DNA from: Nicoletella semolina
GTDB lineage: Bacteria > Pseudomonadota > Gammaproteobacteria > Enterobacterales > Pasteurellaceae
Reading direction: 5' to 3'
Assembly: GCF_004345745.1 (NCBI RefSeq)
Contig: NZ_SLXJ01000006.1
Location: 1 to 64,000, forward strand
Length of the DNA stretch: 64,000 nt
The translations under genes and the position numbers were made by a program. Under the pieces are notes generated by a model. It was not told the DNA's origin, did not search any database, and saw only the letters and a program-made list of their open reading frames with translations. Shown here in pieces: positions 15,127 through 22,374 of this stretch (the stretch's first letter is position 1; each line of letters opens with the position of its first letter).

Positions 15127-16722
15127 TTATTTTATGTTTAAGTTCACGGCTTTTTCGACAATAGGAATACCTTTTTTATAAGTTTGCATAAATAGCTCAT
15201 AGCCTTGACAGATGGCTTTGTCTGGTTGAATCAGGTTTATTTGTGTCGTGTTAAAAATTTGTTTGTCTAAATAGTCTTCCAAACTATAAGCATCTGAAAT
15301 CGTGAGGAAATTGGCCAGTAATGCGATTCCCCAAGCCCCGCCATTTGATGCGGTACTTGCGGTAGCCAGTGGAATATTTAACGATGACGCTAGGATTTTC
15401 TGGGCAACCCCTTCGGTTCTAAAAATGCCTCCGTGTCCTAAAATCCGAGAAATCTCTACTTTTTCTTGGTTGATGAGAATATCCATTCCTAATTTCATTG
15501 CGGCAAAAGCAGTATAAATATGTACTCGCATAAAATTGGCTAGATTAAATTGAGATTTAGTTGGGTGTAAAAATATTGGGCAGCCTTCGGATAACCCAAC
15601 ATTGTGCTCGCCTGAATGGAAACCATAAGCAAGAAGCCCTCCACAATCTGCATCGCCTTGTAGGGCTTGTAGAAATAGCATCTCATACAATTCTTCCTTG
15701 CAAACGTTTACGCTAAAAGTATCTAAACATTCACCAAATAAGTTTACCCAAGCATTGATATCAGGCGTGCAGTTATTAGCGTGAGCCATTGCAACTAATT
15801 TGCCTGCAGGTGTGGTAACAATATCAAGTTCTGCATAGACTTTCGAGAGTGCTTTTTCTAGTACAATCATTGCAAACGCTGAAGTACCTGCTGAAATGTT
15901 GCCAGTTTTCTCTTTAATGCAGTTAGTGGCAATCATACCAGTGCCAGCGTCGCCTTCTGGTGGGCAGAGTGGAATTCCCGATTGTAATATGCCACTTGGG
16001 TCAAGTAATTTTGCCCCTTTTTCGGTTAATTTGCCTGCTTGTTCTCCAGCCACTAGTACTTTGGGGAGAATAGATTGCAATGTCCAAGGCATTGCAAATT
16101 TCGTGATAGCGTCATCAAATTGCGTTAGCATTTTTCGATCATAGCTATTTGAATGAGTGTCAATGGGAAACATGCCCGATGCATCACCAATTCCCAACAC
16201 CTTATTATCAGTCAGTTGCCAATGAATATAGCCAGATAATGTCGTTAGGTAATCAATTTGAGGGAGATGTGCTTCTTGATTTAGTAGGGCTTGATATAGG
16301 TGAGCAATACTCCATCTTTGTGGAATTGGGTATTGAAAAAGTTCGGTTATTTTCTTGGAGGCATCTAAGGTGGTATTATTTCGCCAAGTGCGAAAAGGAA
16401 CAAGCTGATTACCTTGTTTGTCAAACGGCAGATAGCCGTGCATCATTGCACTGATTCCGAGAGCTTTAGCCGTGCGGATAGCGGTATGGTATTTTTCTTT
16501 GACCGTTTTATTTAAATCTGCATAGACCGCTTGTAATTTTTCCCATATTTCGTTTTGGTGGTAAGTCCAGACCCCATCAATCAGTTGATTTTCCCAATCT
16601 GCACCGCCAGTAGCAAGTATTGAGCCATCTTTACTAATCAGCACCGCTTTAATGCGAGTTGAACCCAATTCGATTCCAATGACAACATTGCCCTGTTCAA
16701 TAAGCTGTTTTGGATTTTGCAT
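15127..16722 (-). CDS. FGGY-family carbohydrate kinase
   Basis: A 531-residue sugar kinase that would phosphorylate a pentulose or related sugar brought in by the adjacent transporter. Phosphate loop 1 is GIELGSTRIKAV (a Glu where most members have Asp), the substrate-side segment is MMHGYLPFDKQG, the second ATP part is GDAGTGMIATN with GNISAGTSAFA, and the adenine-binding segment is GHGGIFRTEG with SNGGAWGIALLA. ATG 16720-16722 is chosen for its position 11 bases after the permease gene and the AGGTGG upstream; the frame extends 26 codons further without support. Last gene of the operon. No isomerase or epimerase accompanies it, so the exact substrate is open. Confidence 0.82.
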   Translation of the reverse strand: MQNPKQLIEQGNVVIGIELGSTRIKAVLISKDGSILATGGADWENQLIDGVWTYHQNEIWEKLQAVYADLNKTVKEKYHTAIRTAKALGISAMMHGYLPFDKQGNQLVPFRTWRNNTTLDASKKITELFQYPIPQRWSIAHLYQALLNQEAHLPQIDYLTTLSGYIHWQLTDNKVLGIGDASGMFPIDTHSNSYDRKMLTQFDDAITKFAMPWTLQSILPKVLVAGEQAGKLTEKGAKLLDPSGILQSGIPLCPPEGDAGTGMIATNCIKEKTGNISAGTSAFAMIVLEKALSKVYAELDIVTTPAGKLVAMAHANNCTPDINAWVNLFGECLDTFSVNVCKEELYEMLFLQALQGDADCGGLLAYGFHSGEHNVGLSEGCPIFLHPTKSQFNLANFMRVHIYTAFAAMKLGMDILINQEKVEISRILGHGGIFRTEGVAQKILASSLNIPLATASTASNGGAWGIALLANFLTISDAYSLEDYLDKQIFNTTQINLIQPDKAICQGYELFMQTYKKGIPIVEKAVNLNIK

Positions 16723-16733
16723 AAACCACCACC

Positions 16734-17684
16734 TTAATGCGTTACTTGGAAAAGACGATTTTTTTGTAGGAAAATAAAGAGCAGCAATATACTGCCCCAT
16801 AAGATCATCGTTATATAGCTACTGATTCCTAGCATATTTAAACCACTTTCGATCACTTGTAATAATACGAGAGCTAACAGAATACCAAGCAATTTTCCTT
16901 TGCCGCCATCAGGATTAATGCCCCCCAATACAGTGGCTAAAATAGAAATGAGCAAATAGGAATCGCCATAAGAAGCTTTGGCGGAATTCAGTTTTGACAT
17001 CATCAAAATCGCTGCAAATACGCAAAGGACAGAGGAAATAATATAAACCCAAATCAGAATTTTCTTTGTATTAATCCCTGAATAGTCAGCTGCTTTTGCA
17101 TTATTACCGATAAAATAGACCGCTTTCCCCATTGCGGTTTTTTCTAGGAAAAGCCAAATCAAGCCTGCAAGTAAAAGGAAAATAAGGATTGGAATTGGAA
17201 GCCAAAGAATAGTCGAAGCACTGATATTTAAAATGCTTTGAGGAAAATTTGCGATTGTTGATCCATTTGTTACTAAAATATTGATACCATTAATCAAGGT
17301 CATCGTGCCTAAGGTTGCCAAAATTGGGGAAACTCGAATAATTGCAATCAAAGTGCCATTTAATAAACCAATCACAAAGGCACATAAAAAACTGAGTACC
17401 ACCGAGAATAATAGCCAAGTCATACTCGTATATTGCGTAATAAAGTAAGCAATCACCAATGAGCAAGCATTCATACTGGCAATAATAGAGAGATTTATGC
17501 CGCCTGTAAGCATTGGCAATGCCATTGCCAGTGTGAGTATCCCTAACACTGAAATTTGTGATGCCATAGATTGAAAATTACTGACAGACCAAAATATATC
17601 AGGAATTAAAAGGCTAAATACGATCACAGAGAGGGTAAACAGAGCCAATAGATAAAAAATAGTATGATCAATTTTGTTTTTCAT
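16734..17684 (-). CDS. Sugar ABC transporter permease 2
   Basis: A 316-residue inner membrane permease of the RbsC/AraH/LsrD class with eight to ten hydrophobic segments. The family loop GGINLSIIASMNACS near the second helix and GGINPDGGKGKLLGILLALV in the C-terminal half are visible. It would pair with the other permease as a heterodimer. Its ATG overlaps the stop of the first permease by four bases (ATGA) behind AAGGAG, so the two are translationally coupled. Confidence 0.87.
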   Translation of the reverse strand: MKNKIDHTIFYLLALFTLSVIVFSLLIPDIFWSVSNFQSMASQISVLGILTLAMALPMLTGGINLSIIASMNACSLVIAYFITQYTSMTWLLFSVVLSFLCAFVIGLLNGTLIAIIRVSPILATLGTMTLINGINILVTNGSTIANFPQSILNISASTILWLPIPILIFLLLAGLIWLFLEKTAMGKAVYFIGNNAKAADYSGINTKKILIWVYIISSVLCVFAAILMMSKLNSAKASYGDSYLLISILATVLGGINPDGGKGKLLGILLALVLLQVIESGLNMLGISSYITMILWGSILLLFIFLQKNRLFQVTH

Positions 17685-18646
17685 CGTGATACTCCTTGTC
17701 TTTTACGTTGCCCTAATGCAGCGGCACTAATACTCAAAATAATAATGCTTCCTGTAATAATGGTTTGCCAGTAGGACGATACCCCCATTAAATTAAGTCC
17801 ATTTTGTATCATTGCCAATAAGGCTACGCCCATTACCGTGCCAAATAATGTCCCCCTTCCGCCAGATAAACTGGTTCCGCCTAGTACAACTGCCGCCAGT
17901 ACAGTCAATTCATAACCGAGCAAGGAATCTGGAGCAACGGATTGCACGGTATAAGATTGAACAACACCTGCAAGACCTGCCATAAAGCCCATATAACCAT
18001 AAGCAAAAAGACGAAGAAAAAAGAGATTAAACCCAATCCGTGAGGTCGCCTCTTGGTTACCACCTAGTGCATAGATTTTTCGTCCAATAGTTAATTTATT
18101 TGTGATTAACCAAGTGAGAAGTACGGCTAAAATTGCGATTAATGCTTGGAAAGATAAGCCAAATTCAAAGCCATCTTGAGTATTTTGCTTAAAGAAAATA
18201 ATCTCTTGGGTAAACCATAGTGGGTAATCATACAGCCAAACTCCTTTGGTAAAATAAAGCAGTCCGCCGTAAAAAATATTGAGGGTGGAAATAGTGATAA
18301 TAATCGAAGGTACATTAAGGCGATTAACCAAAACGGCATTGATAGCACCAAATAGCGTCCCAGCAGTTAATGACGCGATAAAAACCCCTAAAAAGCCAAT
18401 ATCGTATTTCCCAACAAGGGTCATCATCACATATTGCGAAATAATCGTGATAGCAGGAAACGAAATATCAATGCCACCTGAAAGTAAGACGATAAACAAA
18501 CCACAAGCTAAAATCATTAACATCGAGTAGTTGTTGATGACATCGTATAGATTTTCAATGGTAGTGAAGTCCTCTGTAAATAGACTGAGTAGAACCATCA
18601 GTGTAAGAATGGTTGCAGAAAGAATGCGATTATTGCTGATTTTCAT
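17681..18646 (-). CDS. Sugar ABC transporter permease 1
   Basis: A 321-residue membrane permease of the RbsC family. Typical features are SGGIDISFPAITIISQYVM in the N-terminal half and VVLGGTSLSGGRGTLFGTV in the C-terminal half, the EAA-like loop that meets the ATPase. The start overlaps the end of the ATPase gene by 17 bases and follows CCGAGGT. Two distinct permeases, as in the LsrCD or rhamnose-type systems, differ from the single-permease AraFGH system. Confidence 0.87.
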   Translation of the reverse strand: MKISNNRILSATILTLMVLLSLFTEDFTTIENLYDVINNYSMLMILACGLFIVLLSGGIDISFPAITIISQYVMMTLVGKYDIGFLGVFIASLTAGTLFGAINAVLVNRLNVPSIIITISTLNIFYGGLLYFTKGVWLYDYPLWFTQEIIFFKQNTQDGFEFGLSFQALIAILAVLLTWLITNKLTIGRKIYALGGNQEATSRIGFNLFFLRLFAYGYMGFMAGLAGVVQSYTVQSVAPDSLLGYELTVLAAVVLGGTSLSGGRGTLFGTVMGVALLAMIQNGLNLMGVSSYWQTIITGSIIILSISAAALGQRKRQGVSR

Positions 18647-20120
18647 AAATCACCTCGGCAAGAGCTTTTTCACTGGATTGCATTGGCAAAATATCACTGA
18701 CAATTTTGCCTTTTTTCATCACAAGAATACGATGACTGTTGTAATAGGCTTCCTCGACCTCGTCTGTTACAAAAATCACGGAAATACCTTGCTTTGCCAA
18801 TGATTTAATAATTTGGAAAATACCTTCTTTATTGGCAATATCTACCCCAATGGTTGGTGCATCTAAAATTATAATTTGGGGATTAATTGCCAACCATTTT
18901 GCAATGGAAACCCGTTGTGCATTACCGCCTGAGAGCGTATTGACGGGCAAATCAGGATCAGTAATTTTAATTTTCAATGAATCAATCAAATCTTGGCTAT
19001 AAGCATAGGCTTGTGCTGAATTAATAATACGAAATTTATTGGTAATTTTATGGAAAATCGTCGCAATAATATTGTGATGAATGGATTCTGCCATAATCAG
19101 TCCCGTATTCATTCTATCTTCAGAAACGTAGGCGATCCCTTTTTTGATCGCATCACGGTTGGTTTTAAATACTACTTTTTCGCCATTGACAAAAATGTCG
19201 CCAGATTGGGGTTGCGTAATACCAAATAAACTGAGACATAACTCGGTTCGCCCAGAGCCAAGTAAACCTGTTAAGGCAATGATTTCTCCCTCTCTAAGTG
19301 AAAAGTTAATCGCTTCATATTGGTGGGAAAGCGTTAAATTTTTGACTTCTAACACCGTCTTATTTTGCAAAAAGTTGGGCAAATCTAACCGCTTGTAGTC
19401 AATTTCTAATCCTGTCATTAAAAAGCCTAGGCGTTTCTCATTCATTTCGCTAATCGAATATTGCCCCACCATATTGCCATTTTTCAGCACTAAGACACTA
19501 TCAGAAACCCGCATTACCTCTTGCAATTTATGACTCACAAAAATAATACTAATCCCTTTACTTTTTAATTTGAGTACAATCTTTAACAGAGCAGCCACTT
19601 CTTTTGCCGTTAATGAAGCGGTAGGTTCGTCCATAATTAATAAACGTGCCTTTTGTGCTAATGCACGACAAATAGCAACCAACTGTTGTTGGGCTATCGG
19701 TAACGTGCCTAAAATGGCATTAAGATCTAAATCCGCATTAATGCTTTGTGCTGCCTTTAAAGCAACCTGTTCAATTTTCTTTTGGCTTACCCAGCCAAAT
19801 TTACGATGTAAGTTGATCGCAATATTTTCGGCCACGGTTAAATTAGGAAAGAGAGCAAGATCTTGATAAATAACTTGTATACCTTTTTCAATAGATTGTT
19901 GTGGTGTAAGTTTGGCATAGTGGCTTGCTCCAATTTGAATGCTTGCACCTTTATCGGGTTGATAAACGCCAGAGAGGATTTTAATCAAAGTTGATTTTCC
20001 ACACCCGTTTTGCCCTGCAAGACAAAGTGCCTCACCACGATCCAAAGAGAGGCTCACTTGGTTTAATGCTTTTACACCGTGGAAGGTCTTGCTGATATTC
20101 TGCATAGAAATAAATGCCAT
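18630..20120 (-). CDS. Sugar ABC transporter ATPase
   Basis: A 496-residue double-domain ATPase of the RbsA/MglA/AraG type. The N-terminal domain has Walker A GQNGCGKST, a non-canonical signature (LPIAQQQLVAICRALA) and Walker B LLIMDEPTAS. The C-terminal domain has a degenerate Walker A (GLLGSGRTE), a good signature LSGGNAQRVSIAKWL and LDAPTIGVD, where Ala replaces the catalytic Glu, so this site probably hydrolyses poorly. GGAGG precedes the ATG. A hairpin separates it from the binding-protein gene. Confidence 0.9.
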   Translation of the reverse strand: MAFISMQNISKTFHGVKALNQVSLSLDRGEALCLAGQNGCGKSTLIKILSGVYQPDKGASIQIGASHYAKLTPQQSIEKGIQVIYQDLALFPNLTVAENIAINLHRKFGWVSQKKIEQVALKAAQSINADLDLNAILGTLPIAQQQLVAICRALAQKARLLIMDEPTASLTAKEVAALLKIVLKLKSKGISIIFVSHKLQEVMRVSDSVLVLKNGNMVGQYSISEMNEKRLGFLMTGLEIDYKRLDLPNFLQNKTVLEVKNLTLSHQYEAINFSLREGEIIALTGLLGSGRTELCLSLFGITQPQSGDIFVNGEKVVFKTNRDAIKKGIAYVSEDRMNTGLIMAESIHHNIIATIFHKITNKFRIINSAQAYAYSQDLIDSLKIKITDPDLPVNTLSGGNAQRVSIAKWLAINPQIIILDAPTIGVDIANKEGIFQIIKSLAKQGISVIFVTDEVEEAYYNSHRILVMKKGKIVSDILPMQSSEKALAEVIYENQQ

Positions 20121-20137
20121 AATGCCTCCGAAGCACT

Positions 20138-20162
20138 ATATGGGTTCACAAAGAACCCATAT
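20138..20162 (-). promoter_or_regulatory. Intercistronic hairpin after the binding-protein gene
   Basis: A perfect ten-base inverted repeat (ATATGGGTTC / GAACCCATAT) with a five-base loop lies between the binding-protein stop and the ATPase start. There is no T run, so it is more likely an mRNA stabiliser or partial stop that keeps the binding protein more abundant than the membrane components, as in other binding-protein operons. Confidence 0.65.
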
Positions 20163-20173
20163 TAGTGGGTAGA

Positions 20174-21148
20174 TTAGTAGAGAGTATCAATATTTTCTTT
20201 TGTTACTTTTAAGACACTATGAAATTGGAGTAATTTTTTCTCGCTATCGACTTTGGCCTTGCCCACATTGGGGATCTCTAATCCCTCTTCGATTTTTTCA
20301 CCGTGAAGTACTTTGGCGGCAACAGCGGCTAATGCGTAACCTGCATTGGCTGGATCGTAGGTAATGCCCATTGTAATATCACCACTCTTAATTAAATTCG
20401 CCGCTTGCGATGGGATCATCATACCAAATACGCTTAATTTATTTTTCAAGCGTTTTTCCTTTACCGCTAAGCCTGCTCCAATCGGACCTTGTGAGCCAAA
20501 AGAGACGACCGCTTTTAAGTCAGGGTGAGCTTTCACTAAATCAATGGTCGTACGGCGGGCATCATTAATATTTTCTGCAACAGGCATTCTACTAGTTACT
20601 TCAAACATATCTGGGTAATGTTCTTTTTGATATTTCACGAATAAATCTGCCCAAAGGTTATGTTGAGGTACAGTTAATCCACCAACATAAATCACATATC
20701 CGCCTTTTCCACCTATCGCTTTGGCTATCTCTTCTACATAATCAGCAGCAAATTGAACATTATCAATAATTTCAATATCCCAATCTGCACTCGGTTGTCC
20801 CACTGATTCGTTAGTTAGAACAAGAATACCGTTCTGTTTTGCCTTTTTAAGTACAGGTTCTAGTGCGTTCGCATCATTCGGTACAACGGAAATTGCACGT
20901 ACTTTTTTAGCAATCAAATCTTCAATCAATTTCACCTGTTGAGGTGCATCAGTGTTAGATGGACCCACTTGGTAAGTATTGATCTGATTATCTTTACCTG
21001 CTTGCACAACCCCTTCTGCCATACGATTAAACCAAGGCATACCCTCAATTTTAGAAATATTGACCATATCGTTCGCCAATGCAGAACCATAGCAAGTGAA
21101 TGCTAAAATCCCTGAAAATAATGCGTGTTTTAAGGTTAGTTTTTTCAT
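20174..21148 (-). CDS. Periplasmic sugar-binding protein
   Basis: A 324-residue type I periplasmic binding protein. Signal peptide with AFTCYGSALA cleavage site near residue 25. Characteristic parts are MPWFNRMAEGVVQAGKD, VVPNDANALEPVLKKA, VVSFGSQGPIGAGLAV and ITYDPANAGYALAAVAAKVL, closest in pattern to the LsrB/RhaS branch (autoinducer-2 or deoxysugar binders) rather than RbsB. First gene of the operon, behind a CRP site and an AraC-type half-site. Ligand unknown; a pentose is inferred from the regulator. Confidence 0.85.
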   Translation of the reverse strand: MKKLTLKHALFSGILAFTCYGSALANDMVNISKIEGMPWFNRMAEGVVQAGKDNQINTYQVGPSNTDAPQQVKLIEDLIAKKVRAISVVPNDANALEPVLKKAKQNGILVLTNESVGQPSADWDIEIIDNVQFAADYVEEIAKAIGGKGGYVIYVGGLTVPQHNLWADLFVKYQKEHYPDMFEVTSRMPVAENINDARRTTIDLVKAHPDLKAVVSFGSQGPIGAGLAVKEKRLKNKLSVFGMMIPSQAANLIKSGDITMGITYDPANAGYALAAVAAKVLHGEKIEEGLEIPNVGKAKVDSEKKLLQFHSVLKVTKENIDTLY

Positions 21149-21266
21149 TGCTCTTCCCTCATTTCATTAAGAAGTCATTAAATTTGGACGATCACAAAAA
21201 TAGCGATATATCCCCGCTTTAATAGAAACAGCACTATTAAAGTAAGCTTAATTTTATGGAGTTAGC

Positions 21267-21295
21267 ATAGAAAATAATAGGTAAATTCTTGTCAA
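21267..21295 (-). promoter_or_regulatory. Candidate promoter of the sugar operon
   Basis: On the minus strand TTGACA (21295-21290) is a consensus -35; 17 bases on, TTCTAT (21272-21267) is a poor -10, typical of activator-dependent promoters. The araI2-like sequence overlaps the -35. Confidence 0.5.
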
Positions 21296-21315
21296 TGACA
21301 TGGAAAATTCTGCTA
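21277..21315 (-). promoter_or_regulatory. araI1/araI2-like half-sites
   Basis: On the minus strand the 17-mer at 21315-21299 reads TAGC-N7-TCCAT, the core pattern of E. coli araI1 (12 of 17 bases identical to the remembered araI1). About 22 bases further, overlapping the -35, lies a weaker half-site sharing TACCT (21293-21277). Order CRP, I1, I2, promoter equals that of araBAD. Confidence 0.6.
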
Positions 21316-21324
21316 TCTAAATTA

Positions 21325-21346
21325 AAGTGAGATCTAGATCACACTT
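21325..21346. promoter_or_regulatory. CRP binding site
   Basis: A near-perfect 22-base palindrome, AAGTGAGATCTAGATCACACTT, differing from the CRP consensus at only three positions. It overlaps the last codons of araC and lies about 74 bases before the predicted start of the sugar operon transcript, suitable for cooperation with AraC. Confidence 0.85.
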
Positions 21347-22199
21347 TATGCTCTTTTCCTCTTTCTACTGTTCTAAACTCTGAAGGAGAAAGTCCCGTAT
21401 GCTTCTTAAAAATTTTGGAAAAATACAGTGAATCCTCATATCCTAAGGATTTAGCAATGTTTAAGATGGAAATATTGGAGAAATAAAGCAGCTTTTTAGA
21501 TTCAGAAATACGTTGTAACTCTCGCCATTGAACTAAACTTACGCCAAGAGATTTTTTAAACAGGTGAGATAATCGAGAGGGAGACAAAAAGACTTTTTCT
21601 GCTATAGACTCCACACTGTCGTTAGCGGCTAAATTGGATAAAATCACATCACAGGCGGTCAATATCCGATGATCAATTGCAGGAATAATGGCAATTTTTT
21701 CAGCAGAAATACATTTCATCAATAAATATTCTAGCAAGGTTGTTGCGACATCTTCCTTGAAAAAATAGTTGGATTTTAATTCTACATCAACTTTAGAAAA
21801 TAATTGGCTCATCTCTTGGAAATAGCGAGAATCGTGGATTTTAATCCGCCCAATATTTGCCTCTTTGTTTGACCAACTTAGCCATTTATTCATTGTTGGG
21901 CTAGGCATAAAATAAATCCATTTATAATGCCAAGATTGAGCGTCTGGGTGGCGATAATAATGTTGAATAGCCTTAGGAAAGAAGAGCAATAACTGCCCTT
22001 TTTGTACATCAAATGTTTGCTCCCCATCAAATATACAGCCTTGCCCAAACGTGGTCAGTTGCAACATATATCCACTCATACCTTGTGGTTTATCAAGTGC
22101 AAAATCAAGATAGTTTCCTTTTTCGCATTGAGTCAGTCCACTAACCAAACTCAAGTTAAAAGTATCATTTAAAGACAGAAGTGAAAGATTTCGATGCAT
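21339..22199 (-). CDS. AraC-like transcriptional regulator
   Basis: A 286-residue regulator collinear with E. coli AraC: N-terminal cupin/dimerisation domain (LDFALDKPQGMSGYMLQLT, FFPKAIQHYYRHPDAQSW) and C-terminal double helix-turn-helix (IAEKVFLSPSRLSHLFKKSL; ILNIAKSLGYEDSLYFSKIF). Compared with E. coli AraC arabinose contacts, the Thr, Tyr82 and Trp95 equivalents appear kept, Arg38 is Lys and His93 is Tyr, so the inducer may be arabinose or a related sugar. It lies directly upstream of, and in the same direction as, the sugar operon whose promoter has araI-like sites. Two direct copies of GTTATATC (22201 and 22213) lie just before its start. Confidence 0.82.
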   Translation of the reverse strand: MHRNLSLLSLNDTFNLSLVSGLTQCEKGNYLDFALDKPQGMSGYMLQLTTFGQGCIFDGEQTFDVQKGQLLLFFPKAIQHYYRHPDAQSWHYKWIYFMPSPTMNKWLSWSNKEANIGRIKIHDSRYFQEMSQLFSKVDVELKSNYFFKEDVATTLLEYLLMKCISAEKIAIIPAIDHRILTACDVILSNLAANDSVESIAEKVFLSPSRLSHLFKKSLGVSLVQWRELQRISESKKLLYFSNISILNIAKSLGYEDSLYFSKIFKKHTGLSPSEFRTVERGKEHKV

Positions 22200-22296
22200 A
22201 GTTATATCCGTAGTTATATCTGTTGGGTAGAGTGATAATCAATTACTAAATATCATCAAGTTGTTGCTCATTTTTCTTAAATTGACTGCTTGTTAT

Positions 22297-22338
22297 TTGA
22301 TCTGTTTCATCTTTTTTTAGGCAAGAAGCGGTTACAAT
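22297..22338 (+). promoter_or_regulatory. Candidate FNR-dependent promoter of nrfE
   Basis: TTGATCTGTTTCAT (22297-22310) fits the FNR pattern TTGA-N6-TCAA with one mismatch. TACAAT (22333-22338) is a good -10. The predicted start near 22345 puts the FNR site centre at -41.5, the class II position. An uptake-signal-like AAGCGGT lies between the two. Confidence 0.6.
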
Positions 22339-22374
22339 AGGTCTAAATTTTGCAACTAGTGGACTATTCAATTT

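Noticed and set aside
16149-16454. 101-codon plus-strand frame inside the FGGY kinase
   Set aside because: It is antisense to conserved kinase sequence and has no ribosome site.
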